This document shows positions 7,743 through 15,732 of a DNA stretch of 64,000 bases, in pieces. The notes below the pieces were generated by a model. That model was given only the letters and a program-made list of their open reading frames with translations. It searched no databases and was not told where the DNA came from. The stretch lies in the NCBI GenBank assembly GCA_030832095.1, contig JAURJT010000018.1, positions 1 through 64,000 of the forward strand, in the 5' to 3' direction. The DNA comes from Gammaproteobacteria bacterium (lineage in GTDB: Bacteria > Pseudomonadota > Gammaproteobacteria > Burkholderiales > Burkholderiaceae_B). Every line of letters begins with the position of its first letter. Within the stretch, counting starts at the first letter, position 1. The position numbers and the translations under genes were made by a program.

Positions 7743-8327
7743 TTACTCCCAGTCGCCGATAGCGGTCATGTCGATTTTGTCTTTTGGGCAAATCGGCGGC
7801 CCGTAATGCATAAAGGCTTTAAGCATTGGCACGGTAAACCCACACTCTGAACATTTTGCGCGTGGGCGAGGGCGGCGGTCAATGACTTTTCGGGGTACGA
7901 TGAGTTTGGCGTGGGGGTAGGCGCCTAAGCCGGCTGCTAGTTGCTCAAGTTTGACTTTAAGCTCGGGCCCAGCACCGGCACTACGCATTGGGCCTTTCAT
8001 CCCAAGCTTGAGCGCCATTTTTTTAAAGACTGGGCCGTGCTTGTTTTGGCAGTCATCCACTGCATGCACGAGCTCATGCATCAAGGTATCGAGTACCTCA
8101 ACGCTATCGCTAAGCCCTGGTGAAATAAAGATTTGATTGACCTTATCGGCCGAGGCCTTCGTGCTCCAGCATTGGCCGATGTGGCCGCGTTTAACGTCGG
8201 TGCTGGCAAAGCCACAGGAGACATGGCACTTGGGGATGACATAACCTTTTTCTTTAAATAGCGGTGTAAGCGCGAGGATGGCTTCTTTGAGCCACTGCTC
8301 GCGCGTGGCGGTTTTAGATATTGGCAT
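7743..8327 (-). CDS. SprT-like zinc metalloprotease family protein
   Basis: A 194-residue protein with the zinc protease signature HELVHAVD (His84, Glu85, His88), a likely third ligand at His97, and a C-terminal CSECG...CPKD zinc ribbon. SprT-like domains resemble SPRTN, which digests DNA-protein crosslinks, though bacterial SprT proteins are poorly studied. The copy has all expected catalytic residues. Its start at 8327 has no strong ribosome site. It is divergent from the ParS-type gene at 8494. Confidence 0.8.
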   Translation of the reverse strand: MPISKTATREQWLKEAILALTPLFKEKGYVIPKCHVSCGFASTDVKRGHIGQCWSTKASADKVNQIFISPGLSDSVEVLDTLMHELVHAVDDCQNKHGPVFKKMALKLGMKGPMRSAGAGPELKVKLEQLAAGLGAYPHAKLIVPRKVIDRRPRPRAKCSECGFTVPMLKAFMHYGPPICPKDKIDMTAIGDWE

Positions 8328-8493
8328 GAGGGTGGACTTGAGTAGGGTGAGCTGGGGTAGGGGTAGGGTCTTTTTGAGTCTACCTAGCTCGATGGCTCAG
8401 GGGGTGAGCCTGTTAGAAGGGCGTGAGGTTTTTACCAACTTCATGTTGAGAGCAAAACGGCTTCATAATAGAGTTTCTTCGTGAGAAAAGAGC

Positions 8494-8931
8494 ATGAACC
8501 CTGTCTTCGTCTACCCCCAAAGCCGGTTTGAATCCACGGCCTTGATCGATTTGCGGTCTGGCGAAGAATGCGCGAGTCTGTCGCCTTCAGCCTTAAGGGG
8601 TTTTTTAAATATTGTGCAAAGGTGGCAATTAAAGAATGACGAAGCCAGAGAGTTACTGGGTTCGGTGTCAAGTATTACCTATTACGAGATAAAAAAGAAC
8701 CCAACCAATACCCTGGATGTCGATCGAATCACGCGCATGTCGTACTTGATTGGTATCTATAAAGCTTTGCACGTTCTATACGGTGACCCGCTTGCTGATC
8801 AGTGGGTGAAAATGCCTAATACCAACATGCTCTTTTCGGGGCATTCACCACTTGAGTTGATGAAGCAAGGCGGGATCGTCGCCATGCAACAGATCAAGAC
8901 CTTGCTTGATTCTAGGCGCTGCGGTCTTTAA
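8494..8931 (+). CDS. MbcA/ParS/Xre antitoxin family protein
   Basis: A 145-residue antitoxin of the ParS/MbcA type. An N-terminal helix-turn-helix region (LRGFLNIVQRWQLKNDEARE, then SSITYYEIKKNP) precedes the DUF2384 toxin-binding part (ALHVLYGDPLADQWVKMPN, then FSGHSPLELMKQGGI). Such proteins neutralise RES toxins that act on NAD+ and repress their own operon. The expected RES gene should follow at once, but only 73 bases of non-coding sequence and a minus-strand gene follow. It is the second orphan of this family in the window, longer and more complete than the one at 829. Confidence 0.75.
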   Translation: MNPVFVYPQSRFESTALIDLRSGEECASLSPSALRGFLNIVQRWQLKNDEARELLGSVSSITYYEIKKNPTNTLDVDRITRMSYLIGIYKALHVLYGDPLADQWVKMPNTNMLFSGHSPLELMKQGGIVAMQQIKTLLDSRRCGL

Positions 8932-8944
8932 TGTATGTACCGAA

Positions 8945-8983
8945 CACATGGTTAACATATCGTACTGGTCACATAGTTAACAC
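8945..8983. repeat. Paired CACATGGTTAACA-like repeats
   Basis: CACATGGTTAACAT (8945-8958) and CACATAGTTAACAC (8970-8983) are direct repeats 25 bases apart, each holding a GTTAAC palindrome, in the gap after the ParS-type gene where a RES toxin would be expected. The pattern recalls the ends of IS481-like elements, or it may be an operator pair. No transposase is nearby. Confidence 0.35.
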
Positions 8984-9004
8984 TTTGGGGTAGAAAGGGT
9001 TCAC

Positions 9005-9397
9005 TTACTGACGATTAGCCTGCTCTGCCTCGACCTCGCGCCACACCTCTGCGGCCATTCGAAAGCTGTCGTTAGCGGCCGGTGCTCCGCAGTAAATCAG
9101 TGCCTGCAAAAACACTTCAACGAACTCTTGCTTAGTGACCCCGTTGCAAATGGCGGCACGCATATGCAAACGCAACTCTTTGGGGCGGTTCAAGGCGGTC
9201 AACATCGCGAGGTTCAGCATGCTGCGCGTCTTGCGCGGAAAATCTGGCCGAGACCAGACTGCACCCCATGCATATTCTGTGACGATTTTTTGAAACTCGT
9301 CGGTCATCGCATTCTCTTCAAAGGCTCGGCCTACGTAGTCTGTACCAAGCACCTCTTTACGGGTTGCGATGCCTGCTTCGAATAGTTCTTTGTCCAT
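9005..9397 (-). CDS. Carboxymuconolactone decarboxylase family protein (PcaC-like)
   Basis: A 130-residue protein matching the PcaC type in length and pattern: an N-terminal GIATRKEVLGTDYV, WSRPDFPRKTRSMLNLAML in the core, and GVTKQEFVEVFLQALIYCGAPAA near the end. PcaC decarboxylates 4-carboxymuconolactone in the protocatechuate branch of beta-ketoadipate catabolism; many relatives in solute-binding operons have other substrates. It is the last gene of the minus-strand operon, three bases after the preceding Bug stop. No other protocatechuate genes are present here, so the exact substrate is open. Confidence 0.75.
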   Translation of the reverse strand: MDKELFEAGIATRKEVLGTDYVGRAFEENAMTDEFQKIVTEYAWGAVWSRPDFPRKTRSMLNLAMLTALNRPKELRLHMRAAICNGVTKQEFVEVFLQALIYCGAPAANDSFRMAAEVWREVEAEQANRQ

Positions 9398-9400
9398 GAT

Positions 9401-10384
9401 TCAATCCGCCACTTTAACTTTGCCAGACTTCACGAGGTCTGAATATTTTGAGGTGAGGTCTGCCAAGAAAATCGCCCATTGCTCTTTGGTGCGCAGATCT
9501 GGCACCGAACCCTTGTCAACAACGGCTTGCTGAAAGCTTGTATCACTAACGATCTTCTGAACGTCAGTCGTGACCTTTTGCACGATTGCGGTTGGAGTCG
9601 CCTTGGGTGCGAACAGCCCCGCAAATCCTACGCTCACAGTGCCAGGAAACTGCTCGCTCACCGTAGCAACATCGGGCAAATGCGTTGAACGCTTATCTGA
9701 AAGATTGGCGATGACTTTCAAACGGCCGTCTTTAATGTGCGGAAGTGTGGCGGCGATCGTATCAACACCCAATTGAATATGGCCACCGATCAGATCGTTC
9801 ACGGCCATTGGGCTGCCCTTGTAAGGCACAGCCACAATGTCCATGCCTGTACTCAATTTCACAAGTTCGCCTGCCATATTGAGGGCAGTTGCGCTGACGC
9901 TCCAGGAGAGTTTGCCTGGGGCTTGCTTGGCTGCCGCAATAAGCTCAGTTAGGTTGTTGTAGGGTGCATTGCGATTGGCAACAATCAACCAGTCTTGCGT
10001 AAACACTGGCGCGATGGCAACAAAGTCTTTTTCCATCCTGTAGGGCAGGTTAGGAAAGAGCGCTTCGTTGATCACCGTGCTGCTCGTCGCACCAAAGGTC
10101 AGCGTATAACCGTCGGGGGTGGCGTCCTTACCCGCCAACATGCCAGGTATGGCATTGCCGCCACCTCGATTTTCTACAAAGACCGGTTGGCCCCAAGTTT
10201 GCGCCAATCGTTCGGCAAGCAGGCGCCCAATGATGTCAGTTGCTTGGCCCGCTGGAAACGGGATGATCAAACGTACGGCTTTGGTTGGATACGCTAAGCT
10301 GCGCTCTTTCGCGCTGACGCTGGCAGGCACAACAAGGGCGGCTAGTACAGCGCCCAACATGAACTGCGAGTTAAAAAACTTCAT
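9401..10384 (-). CDS. Bug-family periplasmic solute-binding protein
   Basis: A 327-residue Bug/TctC receptor. It has a signal peptide (FNSQFMLGAVLAALVVPASVSA), the family start YPTKAVRLIIPFPAGQATDIIGR, the loop VENRGGGNAIPGMLAGKDATPDGYTL, and VPYKGSPMAVNDLIGGHIQLG. Bug proteins bind small carboxylates in the periplasm, sometimes feeding a tripartite tricarboxylate transporter; no TctAB membrane genes are nearby, so it is an orphan receptor. GGGGAG lies five bases ahead of the start. It is the second Bug in this operon. Confidence 0.88.
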   Translation of the reverse strand: MKFFNSQFMLGAVLAALVVPASVSAKERSLAYPTKAVRLIIPFPAGQATDIIGRLLAERLAQTWGQPVFVENRGGGNAIPGMLAGKDATPDGYTLTFGATSSTVINEALFPNLPYRMEKDFVAIAPVFTQDWLIVANRNAPYNNLTELIAAAKQAPGKLSWSVSATALNMAGELVKLSTGMDIVAVPYKGSPMAVNDLIGGHIQLGVDTIAATLPHIKDGRLKVIANLSDKRSTHLPDVATVSEQFPGTVSVGFAGLFAPKATPTAIVQKVTTDVQKIVSDTSFQQAVVDKGSVPDLRTKEQWAIFLADLTSKYSDLVKSGKVKVAD

Positions 10385-10417
10385 CTTGTCTCCCCGATGA
10401 TTGCAAACCAGAGTGTT

Positions 10418-10537
10418 TAAATCACTATGGCTTGCTGTTACCGTCTTTCACTATTTTTGTGAATTGAACAGTCGTTGTAAATCACTCTGGCTTGATGTTG
10501 CTGTCTTTCACAATTTTTGTGAATTGAACAATCTCTG
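10418..10537. repeat. 60-bp tandem duplication of a gene's 3' end
   Basis: Units 10418-10477 and 10478-10537 match at 52 of 60 positions. The second unit is the end of the Bug coding sequence at 10482-11459 (minus strand, ...VQFTKIVKDSNIKPE and stop). The first, beyond the stop, still reads VQFTKIVKDGNSKP and its own stop. The gene's last codons are thus duplicated into the space before the next Bug gene. Confidence 0.85.
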
Positions 10538-11459
10538 TTTTCACCAGAGCATCAAGTTCTGCAGGGGTGCCGGTTCTGACAATGCCAGCTTGCGAGGTAA
10601 TCCGCTCTTTTACATCAGGGGCTTTAACAGCCTCCATCGTGGCTTTATAAAGGATATCGACGATGGCATCGGGTGTTTGGCGCGGTACAAACATGGCAAT
10701 CCAGGTATCCATGTCGTAGCCCGGAAAACCACTTTCAGCAATTGTGGGCACATCGGGCAATAAAAGACTGCGCTCTTTCGACGTCACCGCAATCGGGTAG
10801 AGTTTTCCGGCTTTGACGTTGGGCAAGAGACCGCTAAGCGTCGATAAAATATAAGGCACATGATTACCAACCACGTCAGCAATGGCCGGGCCCGCGCCAC
10901 GATAGGGCACATGGTTCAATTGAACGTTTGCTAAAAACTCTAGATAGGCGGCGGCAAAATGCCCCGGTGAACCCACACCGCCGCTTGCATATGTTTTAGG
11001 ACGAACATCCGACCCCTTAGCTTGCGCTAAAAATTCTTGCAAGGTTTTCGCTGGAGAATTTGGATTTGCTGCAAGAAGTTGTGTGAGCGAACCAATTAAA
11101 GCCACGCCTCTTAAGTCTCGTTCAGTGTTGAAAGGTAAGTTTGAGTACAGAGCCTGGTTGAGTGAGTGGTTGTTTAAAGTGAAGCTAATCGTGTAGCCAT
11201 CAGGCGCCGATTTTGCAACGTAATCTGTGGAAAGTGTGCCACCAGCTCCAGGTTTATTTTCAACCACGACTGTTTGTTTAAGAATTTCTGACAGTTTGCC
11301 ATTTAAGGCTCTGGCAATCGCGTCGGTGCCGCCGCCCGGGGCAAAGCCCACGATTAACTTGATGGGGCCTTTGCTTGGAAAGTCTTGTGCAGATACAGAA
11401 CCCGCTGTGAGTCCAACTAAGGTTGCTGTTGCCGTAGTTGCAATTATTTTTTTAAGCAT
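10482..11459 (-). CDS. Bug-family periplasmic solute-binding protein
   Basis: A 325-residue Bug receptor: signal peptide IIATTATATLVGLTAGSVSA, then IKLIVGFAPGGGTDAIARAL, VENKPGAGGTLSTDYVAKSA, PDGYTISFTLNNHSLNQAL and VPYRGAGPAIADVVGNHVPY. The two-lobe fold binds a carboxylate ligand between GFAPGGG and the PGAGG loop. It is fourth in the operon, 105 bases after the crotonase, with GGGAG nine bases ahead. It and the following Bug differ widely in sequence, so they are not a recent duplication and probably bind different ligands. Its final 20 codons are duplicated past the stop. Confidence 0.88.
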   Translation of the reverse strand: MLKKIIATTATATLVGLTAGSVSAQDFPSKGPIKLIVGFAPGGGTDAIARALNGKLSEILKQTVVVENKPGAGGTLSTDYVAKSAPDGYTISFTLNNHSLNQALYSNLPFNTERDLRGVALIGSLTQLLAANPNSPAKTLQEFLAQAKGSDVRPKTYASGGVGSPGHFAAAYLEFLANVQLNHVPYRGAGPAIADVVGNHVPYILSTLSGLLPNVKAGKLYPIAVTSKERSLLLPDVPTIAESGFPGYDMDTWIAMFVPRQTPDAIVDILYKATMEAVKAPDVKERITSQAGIVRTGTPAELDALVKTEIVQFTKIVKDSNIKPE

Positions 11460-11564
11460 GTTGCTTGTCTCCCGAAAATTATTTTGATTTGTCTAAAGAG
11501 CAATTTACTGGTCTTCTTAGCAATGTAGCTCCTTGGATCTGCAATATTTGTTGGCTTTTAGTCG

Positions 11565-12347
11565 CTATAGCCCCTTAAAACTAGGTAAACGTTTTTCTGC
11601 AAAGGCTTGTTCAGCCTCTTTATGATCGGCGGTAAACCAAAGCTTGGCAAAGGCCTGACGCGACTGGGCTCTGACATCGCCTAAGTTTTGTGTCACAGCG
11701 TTAAGCTCTGCTTTGATTGCAGCAATCGAGAGCGGTGCCGTACCGCTAAACGTCTGGGCTAATTTGAGTGCCACGCTCAAGCTTTCGCCAGCTGGTGCAA
11801 CCTCGGTGGCTAAACCAATTGCCAGTGCTTGCGCGGCATCAATGCGCCTGCCATCAAATAATAATTTTGCTGCAGCGGCGCGCCCAACTAAGGGCACAAG
11901 TCGCGAAATCCCATTCCAGCCCGGCAAGATTCCTAGCCGAGATTGCGGAAAGCCAATCTGTGCGCCTTGTTCAATCACTCGAAAATCGCAGGCTAGCGAA
12001 AGTTCAGCACCGCCACCAATGGCATAGCCGTTGATCGCTGCGATCACAGGGCAGGGCAATTGTTCAAGCGCGTCAAGTAAAGTTCGAATCGTGTCAAAGA
12101 CTTCGTTCAAGGCGTCTTCGGTTTCAATTTTGGCGTAAGCCTTAACGTCGCCACCTGTGCAAAAGAACTTGTTTCCGGTTCCGGTCAAAATCACAGCACG
12201 CAAGCTTGAATCTTTGCGGCAAGTTTCAATGATAGCTGCCAGGCTTTGCGCCACCGCCAAATTGATCGCATTGCCATCCTGCGGTCGATTAAGCCGAACG
12301 ATCAGACAATCGCCTTGCCTTTCAGTGAGGACAAGCGCCTCAGACAT
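11565..12347 (-). CDS. Enoyl-CoA hydratase/isomerase family protein
   Basis: A crotonase-fold protein of 260 residues. The oxyanion-hole elements are GGDVKAYAKIE and AAINGYAIGGGAELSLACDF; the latter holds the first catalytic Glu. The second, normally in a PE(I/V)xLG motif, is absent: the sequence reads FPQSRLGILPGWNG. The protein may therefore not be a standard hydratase but an isomerase, thioesterase or decarboxylase of the same fold. The ATG at 12347 overlaps the VOC gene stop by 8 bases; a GTG one codon earlier is an alternative. It lies in the operon between the VOC gene and the first Bug. Confidence 0.8.
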   Translation of the reverse strand: MSEALVLTERQGDCLIVRLNRPQDGNAINLAVAQSLAAIIETCRKDSSLRAVILTGTGNKFFCTGGDVKAYAKIETEDALNEVFDTIRTLLDALEQLPCPVIAAINGYAIGGGAELSLACDFRVIEQGAQIGFPQSRLGILPGWNGISRLVPLVGRAAAAKLLFDGRRIDAAQALAIGLATEVAPAGESLSVALKLAQTFSGTAPLSIAAIKAELNAVTQNLGDVRAQSRQAFAKLWFTADHKEAEQAFAEKRLPSFKGL

Positions 12348-13254
12348 CACGTTGAACCAGATGCATCAAAATCCCACCAGTCGATTTTGGATGCGGAAAA
12401 CCGATCAACGCACGGCGCGAGCCTGGCCGACCGACTTGATCAATCATCTGAAAGCCTGCCTTCGACATTTTTTGCAAGGTGCCATTGATATCGCTGGCCT
12501 TGATGGCGATGTGATGCAAGCCACGACCGCGCGACTGCACAAAACGTGTGATGGCGCCTTGGTCTTGTTTCGTTGAGCCTGACTGGCCGTGCTCAATGTG
12601 TGCCCCTTGGCTTGGATCAAAGTTTACCAAGAACTCAAGCTCAAGATCGCCAATCGTAATAAAGGTGACGCGTAAGCCGCCGATCGGCTTTGGTGGTTGC
12701 GTGTGATATACCACGCCATATTTATCTGAGGTAAAACTTTCAACCGAGATGTTGACCTCCATGTCGGTTTGCCGACTTTCAACTGCAAAGCCAAGCTTGT
12801 TGGCAAAGACGCGCTCGTCTTCGGCAACATCCGTGCTTGCGATACCAAGATGATCGATGCGTTCAATCGCGCCACTCATATGAGTGGGTAGTACCAGGGG
12901 TTCGGTCAGACGCACACGCACCCCACACGTTTGTGCGGGGTCGATGGCAAAACTGCGGCGCCCGTCTAAGCCGACTGCAGAGGTGGGCGTCAAAGCAAAG
13001 TTTTTGACTGCAGCCTCAGGGTCTTGCAGGCCAAAGGCAATGTGATGTACGCCCGGCTTCACGTCACCATCAATCAGCGAATGGCCAAGGGGCACAACGG
13101 CCAACGCGCTTTGACCGATACTAAACAAAGACACCTTGCCTTCAGGCGTATTGAAATCGGTACGTGGAAGCTCGAAGTATTTTTCGTAGATCGAACAAGT
13201 CGCTTCAGGGTCGTTTGAGGCAACGGCGACATAGGTGATTTTTGAGGCAAGCAT
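12340..13254 (-). CDS. Two-domain VOC family protein
   Basis: A protein of about 304 residues with two vicinal-oxygen-chelate halves: ITYVAVASNDPEATCSIYEK...HHIAFGLQDPEAA in the first, and IDHLGIASTDVAEDERVF...GRGLHHIAIKASDINGTL in the second. His and Glu positions suit a metal centre such as in methylmalonyl-CoA epimerase or 4-hydroxyphenylpyruvate dioxygenase relatives. Start 13254 was chosen because AAGGA lies seven bases ahead; the frame extends 48 codons further into the CoA-transferase gene without family similarity. It lies 10 bases after that gene, so it likely acts on the same acyl-CoA pathway. The substrate is unknown. Confidence 0.75.
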   Translation of the reverse strand: MLASKITYVAVASNDPEATCSIYEKYFELPRTDFNTPEGKVSLFSIGQSALAVVPLGHSLIDGDVKPGVHHIAFGLQDPEAAVKNFALTPTSAVGLDGRRSFAIDPAQTCGVRVRLTEPLVLPTHMSGAIERIDHLGIASTDVAEDERVFANKLGFAVESRQTDMEVNISVESFTSDKYGVVYHTQPPKPIGGLRVTFITIGDLELEFLVNFDPSQGAHIEHGQSGSTKQDQGAITRFVQSRGRGLHHIAIKASDINGTLQKMSKAGFQMIDQVGRPGSRRALIGFPHPKSTGGILMHLVQRDV

Positions 13255-13264
13255 GCTGCGATCC

Positions 13265-14485
13265 TTAATGTGTGCTTTGAATGACTTTTTCTGCAATGAG
13301 GGTGTTGATATCAGCGTCTGATAGCCCGTACTCTCGAAGCACCTCGCGTGAATCAGCGCCGAGTTCGGGTGGTGCAGTACGTACTGTTTTGCCGCCAAAG
13401 CTTTCCATCTTTAAAGGGTTACCGACGAGCTTGAGTTTGCCAAGTTTGGGGTGATCGACTTCTTCTACCAAGCCCGTTTCAACAATGTGCGGGTCTTTGA
13501 AGACTTGATCGAGCGTCAAAATCGGGCCCGCGGGGATACTCAGTTTGACGAGTTCGAGTGTCCACTCCATTTTTTTACGTGTTGCAAATATTTTGTTTAG
13601 GCGTTCTTTGACTTGCTCGCGATGTTTACAACGATTCGCGTTATCTTTGAAGTCAGGATGCGTGATCCAGTCTTCAATGCCGATTAATTGACAAAGCTTG
13701 ACCCACATATCCTCGGTGGCAGCCGCCATATTGAACGGGCCGTCGCTGGCTTCAAACATGCCATAGGGGCAGATGACCGGGTGATCGTTACCCGCGACAC
13801 CTGGGGTGTCACCCAAGCTCAATTGACGCTGACCCTGCACGGTCAGCAAGCCGATCAAGCCAGCAAGCAAAGATGTTTCAACCAGTTGACCGCGGCCGTT
13901 TGCCTGGCGCTGAATGATGGCAGCTTGGATCCCCATCGTTGCCCACATACCACCCACTACATCGCCGATTGGGATCCCTACGCGCGTGGGACCGGTGGCA
14001 GCCTGGCCCGTTAAGCTCATGAGTCCTGACATGCCTTGAGCGATTTGATCCATACCGGGCCAACTGCCATACGGGCCAGTGTTACCAAAGCCTGTAATCG
14101 AGGCATAGATCAAGCGCGGATTCAACGCAGAAAGTGCTGCGTAATCCATCTTCATATCAGCCATCACACCGGGCTTAAAGTTCTCGATAATGATGTCGGC
14201 CTGTTTGGCCATGGTGCGAATCAGTTCAAGCCCTTTGGGCTGTCTAAAGTCAACCGCCAAGCTGCGTTTGTTGCGATGAATGCTTAAGTAATAAACGCTG
14301 ATGCCCTCTTGAAACGGGCCCCAGCCTCGCACCATCTCGCCGTTTGGCGTGGGTTCGATTTTGATGACATCGGCGCCTAGGTCGGCCAGAATCATTGCAC
14401 TGAAGGGGCCTGCTAAGGCACGTGTTAGGTCAAGGACTTTCAACCCGGCAAGTGGTAAAGCGTTGGTGTTTGATGGGTTTGTCAT
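13265..14485 (-). CDS. CaiB/BaiF family CoA-transferase
   Basis: A 406-residue family III CoA-transferase: LAGLKVLDLTRALAGPFSAM at the start, DVIKIEPTPNGEMVRGWGP, IIENFKPGVM, and GMDQIAQGMSGLMSLTG, in which Asp is the residue forming the acyl-aspartyl intermediate. It moves CoA from a donor such as succinyl-CoA to a carboxylic acid. As first gene of the operon it probably activates the acid captured by the Bug proteins, before the VOC and crotonase steps. Its promoter lies in the AT-rich region at 14486-14700 shared with the rhodopsin gene. Confidence 0.87.
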   Translation of the reverse strand: MTNPSNTNALPLAGLKVLDLTRALAGPFSAMILADLGADVIKIEPTPNGEMVRGWGPFQEGISVYYLSIHRNKRSLAVDFRQPKGLELIRTMAKQADIIIENFKPGVMADMKMDYAALSALNPRLIYASITGFGNTGPYGSWPGMDQIAQGMSGLMSLTGQAATGPTRVGIPIGDVVGGMWATMGIQAAIIQRQANGRGQLVETSLLAGLIGLLTVQGQRQLSLGDTPGVAGNDHPVICPYGMFEASDGPFNMAAATEDMWVKLCQLIGIEDWITHPDFKDNANRCKHREQVKERLNKIFATRKKMEWTLELVKLSIPAGPILTLDQVFKDPHIVETGLVEEVDHPKLGKLKLVGNPLKMESFGGKTVRTAPPELGADSREVLREYGLSDADINTLIAEKVIQSTH

Positions 14486-14624
14486 AAAAGTGGCGCTTTG
14501 TTTTTAAGAGTGTGCGTTGAAGCTTGCGCTGAGGCCGTGTCTGGATCGTCGGCTTGGATCGCAGCGGTTCTATGTAATTTTTGCTTAGTTATTTTATATA
14601 AATTTTATTTAGTTTTATTGTATG

Positions 14625-14638
14625 AATCGTATACGATT
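14625..14638. promoter_or_regulatory. AATCGTATACGATT palindrome, candidate operator
   Basis: A perfect 14-bp palindrome about 140 bases upstream of the CoA-transferase start and about 210 bases upstream of the rhodopsin start. Sequences of the form CGTATACG are typical of operators bound by GntR-family (FadR/VanR type) repressors of carboxylate catabolism. No gntR gene is in the window. The 14486-14849 gap is very AT-rich and otherwise holds no gene. Confidence 0.45.
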
Positions 14639-14701
14639 TTTTTTATTCTAGGCAATTGTTTGGTGTTTCTATTTTATGAGTGAATACCATTGCACGCCAA
14701 C

Positions 14702-14716
14702 CTAACTTTAAGTTAG
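14702..14716. promoter_or_regulatory. CTAACTTTAAGTTAG inverted repeat
   Basis: Near-perfect 15-bp inverted repeat about 135 bases ahead of the rhodopsin start, followed by GTTGCAGTTGCAGC. It may be an operator for rhodopsin, or the foot of a divergent promoter. No T run follows, so a terminator is unlikely. Confidence 0.3.
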
Positions 14717-14849
14717 TCATGTTGCAGTTGCAGCATTGATAAACGCAGTAGGGTCATTGCAGAAAATGGGTTGTGAAGTCCGATGCGCTGGGTGTACTTT
14801 AACTTCGCGATATTTTTCGCTACGAAGAAATTTAATCGAAAGGGACATC

Positions 14850-15647
14850 ATGAAATTAAATTCCATCTGGTCTCAGGGGAAAGCCGCCCTGGGTAGTAGT
14901 GTGTTGTTAGCGCTGTCGAGTTCCCCGGCTTGGGCCTCTTCATCAGTGCTCAAGCAAGATGACTTTGTTGGTATTTCTTTCTGGCTGATCTCGATGGCGT
15001 TGATCGCGTCAACTGCGTTTTTCTTTTTAGAGAGAGATCGTGTCTCTGCTAAATGGAAAACCTCACTGACCGTGTCGGGCTTGGTAACTTTAATCGCCGC
15101 TGTGCATTACTTTTACATGCGCGACGTTTGGGTTGCAACGGGCTCAACACCAACGGTCTTTCGTTACATTGATTGGCTGATCACGGTGCCGCTGTTAATG
15201 ATCGAGTTTTATCTGATTTTGGCCGCGATCGCCAAGGTACCTGGCGGTGTGTTCTGGCGTTTGATGATCGGTACTTTAGTTATGTTAGTCGGCGGTTATG
15301 TTGGCGAAGCAGGTTATGCTCCTGTCTGGCCATCGTTCATCGTTGGCATGATCGGTTGGTTCTACATTCTGTATGAAATCTTCGCTGGCGAAGCCAGTAA
15401 GATTAATGCAGCAAGTGCTCCACCGTCAGTGCAATCGGCTTTTAGCTTAATGCGTTGGATCGTGACCATTGGTTGGGCAATTTACCCAATCGGTTATTTC
15501 TTCGGTTACTTGACTGGCAGCAGCCCAGCCAACAGCGCAGCAGCTCTGAACATCATCTATAACCTGGCTGACGTTTTGAACAAGATTGCCTTCGGTCTGA
15601 TCATCTGGAAAGTTGCAGTCACTGAATCTGAAGCGTCAAAGCACTAA
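14850..15647 (+). CDS. Proteorhodopsin, green-tuned proton pump
   Basis: A 265-residue microbial rhodopsin. The N-terminal 29 residues form a signal peptide (LLALSSSPAWA), then seven helices. RYIDW gives the proton acceptor Asp108, ITVPLL gives Thr112, and Glu119 is the donor: the DTE motif of outward proton pumps. Leu116 is the tuning residue and predicts green absorption. His86 pairs with the acceptor, Asp241 is the second counter-ion, and Lys245 (DVLNKIAFG) binds retinal. Start 14850 has GAAAGGGA ahead; the frame extends 38 codons upstream without a signal peptide pattern. It is followed by a terminator and then by the retinal pathway genes. Confidence 0.93.
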   Translation: MKLNSIWSQGKAALGSSVLLALSSSPAWASSSVLKQDDFVGISFWLISMALIASTAFFFLERDRVSAKWKTSLTVSGLVTLIAAVHYFYMRDVWVATGSTPTVFRYIDWLITVPLLMIEFYLILAAIAKVPGGVFWRLMIGTLVMLVGGYVGEAGYAPVWPSFIVGMIGWFYILYEIFAGEASKINAASAPPSVQSAFSLMRWIVTIGWAIYPIGYFFGYLTGSSPANSAAALNIIYNLADVLNKIAFGLIIWKVAVTESEASKH

Positions 15648-15674
15648 GATTGTTGCGGTTGCTTGAAGAGAATT

Positions 15675-15698
15675 CCCGGCTGCGGCCGGGGATTTTTT
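15675..15698 (+). terminator. Rho-independent terminator between rhodopsin and crtE
   Basis: Stem CCCGGC/GCCGGG (15675-15680, 15685-15690) with TGCG loop, then GA and six T. It lies 27 bases past the rhodopsin stop and 35 bases ahead of crtE. It should end most rhodopsin transcripts, leaving low-level read-through or a separate promoter for the carotenoid genes. Confidence 0.8.
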
Positions 15699-15732
15699 AA
15701 AAAAACAATACAAAAAGTGTGATGGAGCTCAA

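Noticed and set aside
7585-7791. 68-codon minus-strand frame between DUF2130 and the SprT-like gene
   Set aside because: It overlaps the SprT-like gene end, has no family pattern and no ribosome site.
9401-11459. Two adjacent Bug genes as a recent gene duplication
   Set aside because: They differ widely beyond family motifs; only the short 60-bp 3'-end repeat is recent, and it derives from one of the two genes.
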